Source of the DNA: Streptomyces sp. NBC_01288
GTDB taxonomy: Bacteria > Actinomycetota > Actinomycetes > Streptomycetales > Streptomycetaceae
Assembly: GCF_035982055.1 (NCBI RefSeq)
Contig: NZ_CP108427.1
Coordinates: 8,059,001-8,123,000, forward strand
Direction of reading: 5' to 3'
Length of the DNA stretch: 64,000 nt
Part shown: positions 8,086 to 16,931 of the stretch, piece by piece
How positions within the stretch are numbered: the first letter of the stretch is position 1
Layout: each line of letters begins with the position of its first letter
Notes under the pieces: model-generated
What the model was told of the DNA's origin: nothing
Database searches by the model: none
What the model saw: the letters and a program-made list of their open reading frames with translations, nothing else
Position numbers and translations under genes: made by a program

Positions 8086-9452
8086 CGTCCCTCGTACTCC
8101 TTGGAGATCTGTTCGGCGAGTTTCTGGGACTTCTTCAGGGCCGACTCGACGGACTGCCGTCCGGCGATGGCCGAACTGATCTCCTGCGAGACCTTCGTAC
8201 CGAGGTCGGTGAACTCGGGGATGTCGACGAACTGGATGCCGGGCGCGGGCCGCGGCTGCACGCCGGGGTCATTGGGCTTGGCGCCCTCGATGGCGGCCTT
8301 CGTCATCTCCTGGAAGGCCGCGGCCTCCTTGACGTAGTCCGGGTTCGTGTACGTCGAGGCGCGCTTGCCGGCCGGCACGTTCGACCAGCCGTCCGTGTCG
8401 CCGACCAACTGCTCGTACTGCTTGCTGGACGCCCAGGACACGAACTTCCAGGCCTTGTCGGAGTTGTGGGACGCCTTCTGGATGCCCCAGGCCCACGTGT
8501 ACAGCCAGCCGGAGGACTTGGTCTTCTCGACGGGCGCGGGGACGTAGCCGATCTTGCCCTTCACCGGGGAGCCCTTGGCCTCCAGCGAGCCCGCCGCCGA
8601 CGTGGCGTCGTACCACATGGCGACCTTGCTCTGGGTGAGGTTGTTGAGGCACTCGGCGAAGCCGGACTGGGCCGCGCCGGACTCACCGTGCTTGCGGACC
8701 AGGTCGACGTAGAACTTCGTCGCCTGCTCGAAGCCGGGGGAGTCGAGCTGCGCCTTCCAGTCCTTGGTGAACCAGGTCCCCCCGAAGGTGTTCACCACGG
8801 TGGTCAGCGGCGCCATCAACTCGCCCCAACCGGGCAGCCCGCGTAGGCAGATGCCCTTCATGCCCGGCTTCGCGCCGTCGACCTTGGCGGCTATGTCGGC
8901 CACCTGGGTCCAGGTCGGGTGCGCGGGCATCGTGATGTTCTTCTCGGCGAGCACGTCCTTGCGGTACATCAGGAAGGACGACTCGCCGTAGAACGGCTGC
9001 CCGTAGAGCTTGCCGTCGTCCGCGGTCAGGGACTCGCGCATCGGCTTGAGGATGTCCTGCTCGTCGTAGGCCGGGTCCTTCGCCACGTACGAGTCCATCT
9101 CGTGCAGCCAACCGTTGCGGGCGTAGATCGGGATCTCGTAGTTGGAGAGGGTCGCTACGTCGTACTGGCCGGCCTGGTTGGCGAAGTCCTGGCTGATCTT
9201 GTCGCGGACGTCGTTCTCGGGCAGCACCGTGAAGTTGACCTTGATGCCGGTCTCCTTCGTGAAGTGCGGGGCCAGCTTCTGGAGTTCGGTCATCTGGGGG
9301 TTGTTGACCATGAGGACGTTGATCGAGTTGCCGCCGGATCCGGCGCCGCCCGCTCCGACCCAGCAGCCGGAGAGCAGCGGGGCGAGCAGCGTCCCTACGG
9401 CGGCCAGGGCGAGCGTGGCTCGCGGCGGCCGTCGTCGGCTCTGGGTTCGCAT
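8082..9452 (-). CDS. Extracellular sugar/polyol-binding lipoprotein
   Basis: 456 aa family-1 solute-binding protein. The signal peptide has an arginine-rich start (RTQSRRRPPR), a hydrophobic core and lipobox LLSGC with lipidated C30. The mature part has the two-lobe fold pattern and resembles binding proteins of sorbitol/mannitol importers (opinion based on 'MVNNPQMTELQKLAPHFTKETGIKVNFTVLPEN' with the alcohol dehydrogenase in the same operon). ATG 9452 follows an AGGAG ribosome site. It overlaps the first permease gene by 4 bp. Confidence 0.88.
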   Translation of the reverse strand: MRTQSRRRPPRATLALAAVGTLLAPLLSGCWVGAGGAGSGGNSINVLMVNNPQMTELQKLAPHFTKETGIKVNFTVLPENDVRDKISQDFANQAGQYDVATLSNYEIPIYARNGWLHEMDSYVAKDPAYDEQDILKPMRESLTADDGKLYGQPFYGESSFLMYRKDVLAEKNITMPAHPTWTQVADIAAKVDGAKPGMKGICLRGLPGWGELMAPLTTVVNTFGGTWFTKDWKAQLDSPGFEQATKFYVDLVRKHGESGAAQSGFAECLNNLTQSKVAMWYDATSAAGSLEAKGSPVKGKIGYVPAPVEKTKSSGWLYTWAWGIQKASHNSDKAWKFVSWASSKQYEQLVGDTDGWSNVPAGKRASTYTNPDYVKEAAAFQEMTKAAIEGAKPNDPGVQPRPAPGIQFVDIPEFTDLGTKVSQEISSAIAGRQSVESALKKSQKLAEQISKEYEGR

Positions 9453-9538
9453 GGATCGCTCCTGCAAGTAAGGGGAGTTGGACTTATGGGGTGACAAAGG
9501 CGTCGCCGGGCATGGCTGCGCCCTACGTAGAGAGTGAG

Positions 9539-9550
9539 TTGGAATTCCAA
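9539..9550. promoter_or_regulatory. Perfect 12-bp palindrome in the DeoR-to-ABC gap
   Basis: TTGGAATTCCAA lies in the 124-bp gap between the DeoR gene and the binding-protein gene. It is AT-rich for this genome and placed where a promoter for the ABC genes would be, so it is a candidate operator for the DeoR-family regulator. Confidence 0.45.
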
Positions 9551-9576
9551 ACGGCGTTCTAGGCGCTCGTGACGCT

Positions 9577-10347
9577 CTAGACGCGTATGACCTGTGGCCC
9601 CAGCAACGAGTAGCGGTGGGCTTCGGCCGACGGGAGCAGCGTGCTCGTGACGATCGTCTCCAGGGCGCCGATCTCGGCGAACCGGCAGAAACTCACCGCC
9701 CCGAACTTGGTGTGCACGCCCGCGAACACGGTGCGCCGGGCGGCGCGGATGGCCTGTGCCTTGACCTCGCTGACAGCGGGGTCGGGCGTGGTCAGGCCGT
9801 GTTCGCGGGAGATGCCGTTGGCGCCGATGAAGGCGAGGTCGAGGACGAAGCCGGCGAGCATCTTCGTCGTCCAGTGGTCCACGGTGGCGAGGGTGCCGTG
9901 CCGGACCCGGCCGCCCAGCAGCAGCACCGAGGTGTTCTCCGACTCGGCGAGCACGCCCGCCACGGGCAGGGACGCGGTGACCACGGTCAGCGGCCGGTCC
10001 CTGGGCAGCGCCTCGGCGATGAGCTGTGGGGTGAAGCCCTCGTCGACGAAGACGGTCTCGGCGTCCCCGAGCAGCTCGGCCGCGGCGACCGCGATCCGGC
10101 GCTTCTCCGGGACATGGCTGGTGGCGCGGAAGGCGAGCGTCGTCTCGAAACCGGCGCTCTCCACGGGGTAGGCGCCGCCATGGGTCCTGCGGACCAGCCC
10201 GTGGTCCTCCAGGGCGCGCAGATCGCGCCGTACGGTCTCCTTGGCCACGCCCAGCTCGGCGGCGAGCGCGGTGACGTCGACCGAGCCGGTGCGGCGCGCG
10301 GCCCGCACGATCTCCCGCTGACGCTCCTCCGCCGAACTCGTGCCCAT
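9577..10347 (-). CDS. DeoR-family transcriptional regulator
   Basis: 256 aa. The N-terminal HTH reads 'RQREIVRAARRTGSVDVTALAAELGVAKETVRRDLRALEDHGL' with 'RRTHGGAY' after it, the DeoR signature. The C-terminal DeoRC sugar-phosphate sensor domain follows and includes 'VFVDEGFTP', 'TVVTASL', 'LLGGRVRHGT' and 'FIGANGIS'. It heads the ABC/dehydrogenase operon and probably represses it until a phosphorylated sugar binds. ATG 10347 has GGGAAGG upstream; an in-frame ATG at 10371 would add 8 residues. The frame is open much further upstream but that part is not conserved-looking. Confidence 0.87.
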   Translation of the reverse strand: MGTSSAEERQREIVRAARRTGSVDVTALAAELGVAKETVRRDLRALEDHGLVRRTHGGAYPVESAGFETTLAFRATSHVPEKRRIAVAAAELLGDAETVFVDEGFTPQLIAEALPRDRPLTVVTASLPVAGVLAESENTSVLLLGGRVRHGTLATVDHWTTKMLAGFVLDLAFIGANGISREHGLTTPDPAVSEVKAQAIRAARRTVFAGVHTKFGAVSFCRFAEIGALETIVTSTLLPSAEAHRYSLLGPQVIRV

Positions 10348-10673
10348 GGCCGACACCGCCTTCCCGCTCATCTGGAGTACTGCCCGTTCGGGCCCGGTGC
10401 GACCCTTGGGGGAAGTTCTACAGCGGGTGCGCGGCACTGACCAGGCCTGTTGCACGCCCGATGCTGCCCGTGTGTGACCGTTTACCGGGCGCTGTGCCCG
10501 TCGCGGACCTGCGCGGCTGTGCGCCGGGGCGTGAGATCGGGCAGCGTCCGTGCCCGAACATGCCTGCGGGCGGGCCCGTTCGGTGCCCGCCCGTGTCTCC
10601 GGAGTGCCTTTTCCCGTCGGTACGACCGGATGTACGGCCCGTGTCAGTGCCGCCCATATCGGTACCGCCCGTG
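10348..10673. other. Gene-free gap with reiterated CCCGTGTCAGT words
   Basis: No convincing gene. The stretch is rich in short GCCCGT-type words. The 11-mer CCCGTGTCAGT occurs at 10638-10648 and again at 10668-10678, the second copy running into the end of the uronate dehydrogenase gene. It probably holds the DeoR promoter and the end of the udh transcript. Confidence 0.4.
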
Positions 10674-11483
10674 TCAGTACGGCCAGATCGGCGGGTCGTT
10701 CACGAAGTGGCCGCCGAGATAGGCGTGCGCCTCGACGTCCGGCTGGAGCTCGCCCTGCTCGGCGACGATCTTCTCGGCGTACGGCTCGGAGTCGTCCTGC
10801 GGCTCGTAACCGAGCGCCCGCGCGGTCGACAGGTCCCACCACAGGCGGGTGTTGGCGGAGGAGCCGTAGACGACCGTGTGCCGGACGTTCTCGGCGGTCA
10901 GGGCCGCGTGGAAGAGGCGGGCGCCGTCGGCGGGGCTCATCCAGACGGACAGCATGCGCACGCTGCTGGGCTCGGCGAAGCAGGAGCCGATGCGTACGGA
11001 GACGGTCTCCAGGCCGTGCTTGTCCCAGTAGAGCTGAGCCAGATCCTCGCCGAAGGACTTCGACAGGCCGTAGAAGGTGTCGGGGCGGTGCGGGGTGTCG
11101 ATCGGGATCAGGGGGTCGTCACCTTGAGGCCTCGGGGTGTAGCCCACCGCGTGGTTGGAGGAGGCGAAGACGATACGGGGGACGCCCTCCTCGCGGGCGG
11201 CCTCGTAGAGGTTGTACGTGCCCTCGATGTTCGACTTGAGGATCTTGTCGAAGGAGGCTTCCAGGGAGATGCCCGCGAGATGGATGATCGCGTCGACGCC
11301 CCGCACGGCCTCGCGCAGCGCCGCCCGGTCGGAGAGGTCGGCGGTGATCGCGTCCGGCTCGCCCTCGATCGGGCGGAGGTCGAGCAGCCGCAGCTCGTAT
11401 CCGTAGGAGGGAAGCAGCTCCCGCATCAGGGTGCCGAGCCCGCCTGCGGCGCCGGTGAGCAGAACGGTGCGGGGAGCGGGCAT
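10674..11483 (-). CDS. udh: Uronate dehydrogenase (NAD-dependent SDR/epimerase fold)
   Basis: Oxidises D-galacturonate (and often D-glucuronate) at C1 to the aldarolactone with NAD+, the first step of oxidative hexuronate breakdown. 269 aa, the usual length. The NAD motif TGAAGGLG spans residues 10-17. S108/S109 in FASSNH and the YxxxK pair Y138/K142 in YGLSK form the active site. The segments 'YNLYEAAREEGVPRIVFASSNH', 'VRIGSC.AEP...RMLS.W' and a C-terminus with 'GG.FV..P' follow bacterial Udh closely. ATG 11483 has AAGGAG seven bases upstream. It is divergent from kdgD, a later enzyme of the same pathway, which supports the call. Confidence 0.87.
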   Translation of the reverse strand: MPAPRTVLLTGAAGGLGTLMRELLPSYGYELRLLDLRPIEGEPDAITADLSDRAALREAVRGVDAIIHLAGISLEASFDKILKSNIEGTYNLYEAAREEGVPRIVFASSNHAVGYTPRPQGDDPLIPIDTPHRPDTFYGLSKSFGEDLAQLYWDKHGLETVSVRIGSCFAEPSSVRMLSVWMSPADGARLFHAALTAENVRHTVVYGSSANTRLWWDLSTARALGYEPQDDSEPYAEKIVAEQGELQPDVEAHAYLGGHFVNDPPIWPY

Positions 11484-11634
11484 CCTCGGTCTCCTTGGGA
11501 TCGACGGTGGATGGCTGGCCTCATCCATGAATGATATTCACATGCATGGACAAGCTAAGGATCGTCCGCCATACCCGTCAAGTGTGGCGTGGACCTGGGA
11601 AATCCGCTTCCTTCTTGCTCATTTGCCTGCTTGA

Positions 11635-11663
11635 CCCACCCTGAGGCAGATCCTTAGGGTGGG
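11635..11663. promoter_or_regulatory. 12-bp dyad between udh and kdgD
   Basis: CCCACCCTGAGG (11635-11646) and CCTTAGGGTGGG (11652-11663) form an inverted repeat with one mismatch and a 5-base spacer. It lies in the 241-bp gap between the divergent udh and kdgD genes, directly beside a TTGACC hexamer (11632-11637) that may be a -35 box for kdgD. The gap also holds TGAAT-GAT-ATTCA near 11527-11539 on the udh side. Either could be the operator of a hexuronate regulator, or the larger one could fold as an RNA hairpin. Confidence 0.5.
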
Positions 11664-11724
11664 GCTGTTCAGAAATGTAGACGTTGATCAGAAGAACGTA
11701 CGCGCCTGTTTCAAGGGAGAGCCC

Positions 11725-12726
11725 GTGACGCCAGCCCCTCTCGCCGACCGGCTCAGTATCCCCAGCGGGCCGCTCTTCTTCCCCGTCACCGCGTACGGCC
11801 CCGACGGCGCCGTCGAACTCGACGTCTACCGCGCGCATGTCCGCCGAGGCGTCGAGGCCGGGGCCGCCGCCGTGTTCGCGTGCTGCGGCACCGGGGAGTT
11901 CCACGCCCTGCTGCCCGAGGAGTTCGAGGCGTGCGTACGGGCCGCCGTGGAGGCGACCGAGGGTCGGGTACCGGTGATCGCGGGTGCGGGCTACGGCACC
12001 GCGCTCGCCGTACGGTACGCACGGCTCGCGGAGGCCGCCGGGGCGGACGGGCTGCTCGCCATGCCGCCATACCTCGTGGTCGCCGGGCAGGAGGGGCTCC
12101 TGCGGCACTACCGCGAGGTGGCCGCGGCGACCGCGCTGCCCGTCATCGTCTACCAGCGCGACAACGCCGTCTTCACCCCCGCCACGGTGGTCGAACTCGC
12201 CCGCACCGAGGGCATCATCGGCTTCAAGGACGGCCTCGGCGACCTCGACCTCATGCAGCGGATCGTGAGCACCGTACGCGCCGAAGTTCCCGGCGAATTC
12301 CTCTACTTCAACGGACTCCCGACCGCCGAACAGACCCAGCTCGCCTACCGGGGCATCGGCATCACCCTCTACTCCTCCGCCGTGTTCTGCTTCGTCCCCG
12401 AGATCGCGCTCGCCTTCCACCGCGCGCTGGCCACCGGCGACGACACCACGGCCAACCGCCTCCTCGACGGCTTCTACCTGCCGTTCGTCGAACTGCGCGC
12501 CCAGGGACGCGGTTACGCCGTCTCGCTCGTCAAGGCGGGGGTGCGGATGCGGGGGCTGGACGTCGGCGAGGTCCGCCCGCCGCTGACGGAACCGACCGAG
12601 GACCACGTGAAGCAACTGGCCCAACTCATCGAGCGCGGCTATACGTTGATCGAGTCGGAGATCGAGTCACAGGTCGAGTCAGAGGTCGAGTCACAGGTCG
12701 CATCGCGGATCGAGGAGGGCGCGTGA
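11725..12726 (+). CDS. kdgD: 5-dehydro-4-deoxyglucarate dehydratase
   Basis: Dehydrates and decarboxylates 5-keto-4-deoxy-glucarate to 2,5-dioxopentanoate (alpha-ketoglutarate semialdehyde) in the aldarate pathway. 333 aa, dihydrodipicolinate-synthase fold. GTGEF is at 55-59, the catalytic tyrosine Y143 in the KdgD-typical YQRDN motif, and the Schiff-base lysine K168 in GFKDG; 'YSSAVFCFVP' and 'GYAVSLVKAGVR' are also KdgD-like. GTG 11725 is preceded by AAGGGAGA and begins where the family begins. The last 25 residues are an unusual acidic repeat tail (IESE/IESQ/VESE/VESQ). It ends in a 4-bp overlap with the next gene. Confidence 0.88.
   Translation: MTPAPLADRLSIPSGPLFFPVTAYGPDGAVELDVYRAHVRRGVEAGAAAVFACCGTGEFHALLPEEFEACVRAAVEATEGRVPVIAGAGYGTALAVRYARLAEAAGADGLLAMPPYLVVAGQEGLLRHYREVAAATALPVIVYQRDNAVFTPATVVELARTEGIIGFKDGLGDLDLMQRIVSTVRAEVPGEFLYFNGLPTAEQTQLAYRGIGITLYSSAVFCFVPEIALAFHRALATGDDTTANRLLDGFYLPFVELRAQGRGYAVSLVKAGVRMRGLDVGEVRPPLTEPTEDHVKQLAQLIERGYTLIESEIESQVESEVESQVASRIEEGA
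12649..12708 (+). repeat. Five 12-bp tandem repeats at the end of kdgD
   Basis: Five diverged copies of (A/G)TCGAGTCNNAG run in frame from 12649 to 12708 and encode IESE, IESQ, VESE, VESQ, VASR. Related KdgD proteins end before this point, so the repeat looks like an expansion that extended the C-terminus up to the overlap with the downstream gene. Confidence 0.8.
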
Positions 12727-13886
12727 AGGCGTCGGCGTTCGTCTACCCCTGGGATGTCAACGGCGACCCGGAGGCGGGCGCCAGGATCGCCCAACTAGGC
12801 GTCCAGCAGGTGACCTTGGCCTCCGCGTACCACTCCACGCGCGCGCTGACCCCCCGCCACCCGAGCCACCGCATCGTCACCGCCGAGCACGCGGCCGTCC
12901 TGTACCCCACGGACAACCGTTGGCAGGGACGGGAGTTGAAGCCGTACGCGGCCGGCGACTGGGCGCCGGGCGACGCCTACGGCGAGGCCGCCGCGGCTCT
13001 CGCGGACGCGGGCCTGGAGGTGCACACCTGGGTCGTCCTCGCCCACAACTCCCGCCTGGGCGCGGACCATCCGAGCATCTCCGTCGCCAACGCCTACGGC
13101 GACCGCTACCCCTGGGCCCCCTGCATCGCGCAGCCCGCCACGCGCGCGTACCTCGTCGACCTCGCCGCCGAGGCAGCCGTACGCCCCGGCGCGCGCGGCA
13201 CCGAACTGGAGTCCCTCGGCTGGTACGGCCTCACCCATCTCCACGCCCACGACAAGACGGCGGGAATCCCCCTCGGGGACGCCGGCCAGTACCTGATGGC
13301 CCTGTGCTTCTGCCCGACCTGCCAGGGGGGCTACGGCGAACAGGGCCTCGACGCCGAGGAGTTGGCGGCGACGGTACGCGCCGCGCTGGAACCGGTGTGG
13401 CAGGGCGCGCCCTCCGACGGCGGCTGGGCGGGGGTCGAGAAACTCCTCGGCGACACGAACGCGACGGCCACACGCGCGTGGCGCGACGACCGCGCACGCA
13501 CCCTCCAGGAGACGGCGGTCGCGGCGGTCCGCGCGGCCGCACCCGCAGACTTCCAGGTACTCCTCCACGCGGACCCGGTGTCGTACCACTGCGGCGCCAA
13601 CGCGGGCGTGGACCCCCGACACATCCTCTCCGTGGCCGACGGCGTGGTCGTCCCCTGCGCGGGCGGCACGGGCCTCCTGACCCCGTTCGCCGAACAGGGC
13701 GCGGACCGGGCCGTGTTGGCCGCCAACTTCACGGTGGTCTCCGGGATGGGGGGCCGACCGGGGGCGCTGGCGGCGGACGCGGAACGGGCCCGGAGTCTCG
13801 GGGCGACCGAACTTCGGCTGTATCACGCGGGGTTGGCGTCGGAGGCGGACCTGGTGGAGGTGCGGGAGGCGCTCGCCGGGCTCTGA
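12723..13886 (+). CDS. Uncharacterised protein coupled to kdgD
   Basis: 387 aa, function not recognised. GTG 12723 overlaps the kdgD stop by 4 bp (GTGA), so the two are translationally coupled. The protein has no signal peptide or membrane segment. Alternating strand/helix segments, an early 'SAFVYPWD', and late strands such as 'FQVLLHADPV', 'GVVVPCAGG' and 'TELRLYHAG' suggest a TIM-barrel-like fold. A 'CFCPTCQGGYG' segment near the middle could bind metal. H/D/W-rich stretches ('HLHAHDK', 'WVVLAHNSRLG') would suit a sugar active site. Position suggests a role in hexuronate or aldarate handling, perhaps lactone opening, isomerisation or dehydration, but no family supports that. Its end overlaps the convergent MFS gene by 64 bp. 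Confidence 0.7.
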   Translation: MKASAFVYPWDVNGDPEAGARIAQLGVQQVTLASAYHSTRALTPRHPSHRIVTAEHAAVLYPTDNRWQGRELKPYAAGDWAPGDAYGEAAAALADAGLEVHTWVVLAHNSRLGADHPSISVANAYGDRYPWAPCIAQPATRAYLVDLAAEAAVRPGARGTELESLGWYGLTHLHAHDKTAGIPLGDAGQYLMALCFCPTCQGGYGEQGLDAEELAATVRAALEPVWQGAPSDGGWAGVEKLLGDTNATATRAWRDDRARTLQETAVAAVRAAAPADFQVLLHADPVSYHCGANAGVDPRHILSVADGVVVPCAGGTGLLTPFAEQGADRAVLAANFTVVSGMGGRPGALAADAERARSLGATELRLYHAGLASEADLVEVREALAGL

Positions 13887-15082
13887 GGCGGGGACGCGCC
13901 CGTCCCCAGCAGCGCCAGTGAAGCGCCCGTTGCGAGCAACGCTAGGCCGATCAGGATCAACAGCAGCCGGAAGTCGGCCAGTTCGACCAGCGCCGCTCCC
14001 GCCCCCAGCCCGATCACGTTCGGTGTGAAGATCAGCGTGTTGGCGGTCGCGCTCGCCCGGCCCAGCAGCGGGCCCGGCACCTCACGCTGTACGGCGGTGA
14101 ACGCGGCGATCAGCGCGCACGGCAGCCCCAGGCCGATCGCCACGCTGCTCGCCAGCACCACCGGGTCGGACGGCACCGCCCGCGCGGCCACCGCGACCGC
14201 GGTGAGCGCGATCCCGGCCGCCCCGAACCGGCGCTCGCCGAGCCGTCGTAGCGCGGGCCCGGAGACCAGTCCGACCGCCACCGAGCCGATGCCCTGGGCC
14301 GTGTACAGCACGCCGGTGTAGGTCGGGGCGTGCCCGAGGGCGTCGACGAGGGCGTAGGTCGTGGAACTGCTCAGGGAGGCGAGGAACATCATGGCGCCGC
14401 CCGCCAGGACCAGCGGGCGCAGCAGGGGATGCCCCCACAACTCGCGGACGCCCTCGGCGGTTTGCGTCCGCCAGGTGCCGGCGGGGCGCTCCGGCCGTTC
14501 CTCGTGCACGCGGACGAGCAGCCACAGGCCCGCTGCCAGCGCGAACGTGACCGCGTCCAGGAAGCCCACCGCGGACCCGCCGAACGCGGCGTACAGGCCC
14601 GCGCCCGTCAGCGGCGCGACCAGCTTCATGCCCTCTACGGCCGTCATCCGCAGCCCGTTGAAGTCACCGAGGAGGTCCCGGTCGACGGCGGCGGTGAGGA
14701 GGGCCGACTCGGCGGGGTCCTGGACGACGACGGTGGTGCCGTAGAGGAACAGGACCGCGAAGAGGAGCCACAGGTCGGCCCGCGAGTGGACGGCGAAGAG
14801 GGTGAGGAGGAGGGCGGCCAGGCCGAGGTTCGTCCGGATCAGCAGGGGCTTGCGGCGGACGCGGTCGGCGATCGTGCCGAGGGCCGGGCCGAACAGGGTC
14901 GGCGCCCAGATCGCGAACACGCAGAGCGCGGCCAGGCCGTTCGAGCCGGTCAGGTCCTTCACCCACACGCCGGCCGCCAGGTTCATCGCGGACGAGCCGA
15001 AAGCGGACACCACCAGGCCCACGAAATACAGCCCCGCGTTGCGGTCCCGCAGGATGCGCGGCACGGTCCAGTTTGTCGTCAT
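13823..15082 (-). CDS. MFS transporter (12-helix)
   Basis: 419 aa with about 12 membrane segments. It starts 'MTTNWTVPRILRDRNAGLYF', then 'SAFGSSAMNLAAGVWVKDLTGS', typical of the enterobactin-exporter-like/MFS_3 group that includes macrolide efflux pumps. The C-terminal tail (last 25 residues) is serine/alanine-rich, hydrophilic and lies in the 64-bp overlap with the convergent unknown gene. Substrate unknown. It is flanked by unrelated genes and seems to be a single-gene unit. Confidence 0.82.
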   Translation of the reverse strand: MTTNWTVPRILRDRNAGLYFVGLVVSAFGSSAMNLAAGVWVKDLTGSNGLAALCVFAIWAPTLFGPALGTIADRVRRKPLLIRTNLGLAALLLTLFAVHSRADLWLLFAVLFLYGTTVVVQDPAESALLTAAVDRDLLGDFNGLRMTAVEGMKLVAPLTGAGLYAAFGGSAVGFLDAVTFALAAGLWLLVRVHEERPERPAGTWRTQTAEGVRELWGHPLLRPLVLAGGAMMFLASLSSSTTYALVDALGHAPTYTGVLYTAQGIGSVAVGLVSGPALRRLGERRFGAAGIALTAVAVAARAVPSDPVVLASSVAIGLGLPCALIAAFTAVQREVPGPLLGRASATANTLIFTPNVIGLGAGAALVELADFRLLLILIGLALLATGASLALLGTGASPPQSPASASRTSTRSASDANPA

Positions 15083-15235
15083 GCCTGGTCATCGTGGGTC
15101 TAAGGCGGGGGCGGTGGCATCGGGCAGGTGCCGTAGAAACGCGGGGTGAAGGGGGCGTGGCGGGGGTGCGCGATGAGTTTCGGGGCCGCTGTCGGTCTAC
15201 CTCATGAGCGGAGCCCAATCCCTGAGGAGATTCGC

Positions 15236-15826
15236 ATGACCGACGACACGATCCTCGACCTCGGCCCCCAGACCCGGGTCATCGCGCGGCTCGCCGAGGG
15301 GGTGACCGACGAACAACTGACGGACGGGACGCCGTGTCCCGAACTCGCCGTACGCAACATGCTGGGGCACGTGCTCGGCCTCTCCGTCGCCTTCCGCGAC
15401 GCCGCGCGCAAGGACCTGGGCGCCACGACCGACACCGACCCGGGCGCCGCCGCCCCCGACATCGGCCCCGACTGGCGCGAGCAACTCCCCAAAGTCCTCG
15501 ACGACTTGGCCGAGGCCTGGCGCGACCCGGCCGCCTGGACCGGCATGACCCGCGCGGGCGGCATCGACCTCCCCGGCGCGGTCGCCGCGGCCGTCGTAGC
15601 CGACGAACTGGTCATCCACGGCTGGGACTTGGCAGTGGCCACCGGCCGCCCCTACGACCCCGACCCGGCCGCACTCCAGACGTCATACGGCTTCCTCCTC
15701 GCAGCCACACAGGACCCGACCCGCGGGGGCGGCATCTTCGGCCCGGTGGTGCCGGTACCGGGGGAAGCGCCGTTGCTGGAACGGACGTTGGGGCTCAGCG
15801 GACGCGACCCGGGGTGGAAGGCGTAG
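15236..15826 (+). CDS. TIGR03086/DinB-like metal-binding protein
   Basis: 196 aa four-helix-bundle protein of the mycothiol-dependent maleylpyruvate isomerase/DinB superfamily. Candidate metal histidines sit in 'LGHVLGLSVAF' and 'ADELVIHGWDLAVATG'; the HGWD motif is diagnostic of the TIGR03086 group. GAGGAGA precedes ATG 15236; the open frame upstream of this is not conserved-looking. Such proteins act as thiol-dependent transferases or isomerases, but the reaction here is unknown. Confidence 0.78.
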   Translation: MTDDTILDLGPQTRVIARLAEGVTDEQLTDGTPCPELAVRNMLGHVLGLSVAFRDAARKDLGATTDTDPGAAAPDIGPDWREQLPKVLDDLAEAWRDPAAWTGMTRAGGIDLPGAVAAAVVADELVIHGWDLAVATGRPYDPDPAALQTSYGFLLAATQDPTRGGGIFGPVVPVPGEAPLLERTLGLSGRDPGWKA

Positions 15827-16139
15827 CGGGAGGCGGGGGAGGTCGCGGGGTGTAGCGGGCCGGGGTGGTGTGCTTCGGCGGGAAGAGCGGCGCGCCGTGG
15901 GCTGTCGGCGGTGTGACGCGGGTCGCAGCTGCTGACCTGCACCCAAAGCCTGGCGTCGGCACGCCCGCGAGCTGAAACGCCGTAGGCCACCCAGCCCCGA
16001 GCCACGCCCCCCCGAAGCCGAACCCCGCCAAACGTCGGCCGCCCCGAATCCAACCCCCATAGCCCACCTCACCCCCAGCCCCCACACACCACCCCGAAAC
16101 ATGAGCGCCGTGGGTCCCGGAACCGTACTCTTCCCCACC
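15827..16139. other. Gene-free, strongly strand-skewed stretch
   Basis: About 310 bp without a supportable gene. The first part is G-rich and the second C-rich on the plus strand (runs of CCCC and CCAC between about 15960 and 16100). Open frames here show no conserved features. It probably contains the terminator of the DinB-like gene and the promoter of the hydrolase gene. Confidence 0.4.
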
Positions 16140-16889
16140 ATGCCTCTCAGTCTGACCGTCCTCGGCACAGCCTCCCCGCATCCGCGCCCCGGCCGCCCCT
16201 GCTCCGGGTATCTGCTGCGCGGCGGCGGGGCCGAGGTGTGGCTGGACGCGGGGACGGGGACGTTCGCTGAGTTGCAGCGGCACACGGATCCGGCGCGGCT
16301 CACCGCGATCTGGATCTCGCATCTGCACGCCGACCACAGCGCAGATCTCCTCGCCGCCGCCTACGCGTTCGCCTACGGCGGGATGACCCCGACCTCCCCG
16401 ATCCCGCTCTACGCCCCGCAGGACTGCGCCCGCCGGCTCGCCGGCTTCTTCGGGCAGCCGGACGTCCGGTTCCTGAGCGGCGTCTTCGACTTCCGCTCGC
16501 TCTACGACGGCCACGCCGTCCGGCACTGGAACCTTCGACTCACCGCACGCGCCGTCGTCCACGACACCGAGGCGTACGGGCTGCGCGCCGAGTGCCAGGG
16601 GAGTGTCCTGGGGTACTCCGGGGACAGCGGACCCTGCGAGGCGCTGTCCGAACTCGCGGGCGGCGCCGACGTGTTCCTGTGCGAGGCCGACATCGACCGG
16701 CATCGCGAAGGCGAACGCCAGGTCCACCTCACGCCCGAGGACGCGGGCGCCTGCGCCAAGGGCGCGCGCGAACTCCTCATCACCCACGTGGGACCCACCC
16801 TCACCCGCGAAGCCGCCCTGGAACGCGCCGCCGCGATCTTCCCCGGCCGGACCTCCGCCGCGCTGGAAGGCGTCACCAAGACCATGTGA
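16140..16889 (+). CDS. Metallo-beta-lactamase-fold hydrolase
   Basis: 249 aa cytoplasmic hydrolase of the RNase Z/arylsulfatase-like branch. The zinc motif HLHADH is at residues 61-66, with further ligands likely in 'LGYSGDSGPCEAL' and 'LLITHVGPT'. The N-terminus 'LTVLGTASPHPRPGRPCSGYLL' is typical of this branch. The natural substrate is unknown. ATG 16140 fits the start of the fold; an upstream in-frame ATG at 16101 would add 13 residues without a clear ribosome site. Confidence 0.82.
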   Translation: MPLSLTVLGTASPHPRPGRPCSGYLLRGGGAEVWLDAGTGTFAELQRHTDPARLTAIWISHLHADHSADLLAAAYAFAYGGMTPTSPIPLYAPQDCARRLAGFFGQPDVRFLSGVFDFRSLYDGHAVRHWNLRLTARAVVHDTEAYGLRAECQGSVLGYSGDSGPCEALSELAGGADVFLCEADIDRHREGERQVHLTPEDAGACAKGARELLITHVGPTLTREAALERAAAIFPGRTSAALEGVTKTM

Positions 16890-16931
16890 CGCCCCGCCGG
16901 GGCCGGTTGCCGGTTCTTCTGTCAGAAGCAT

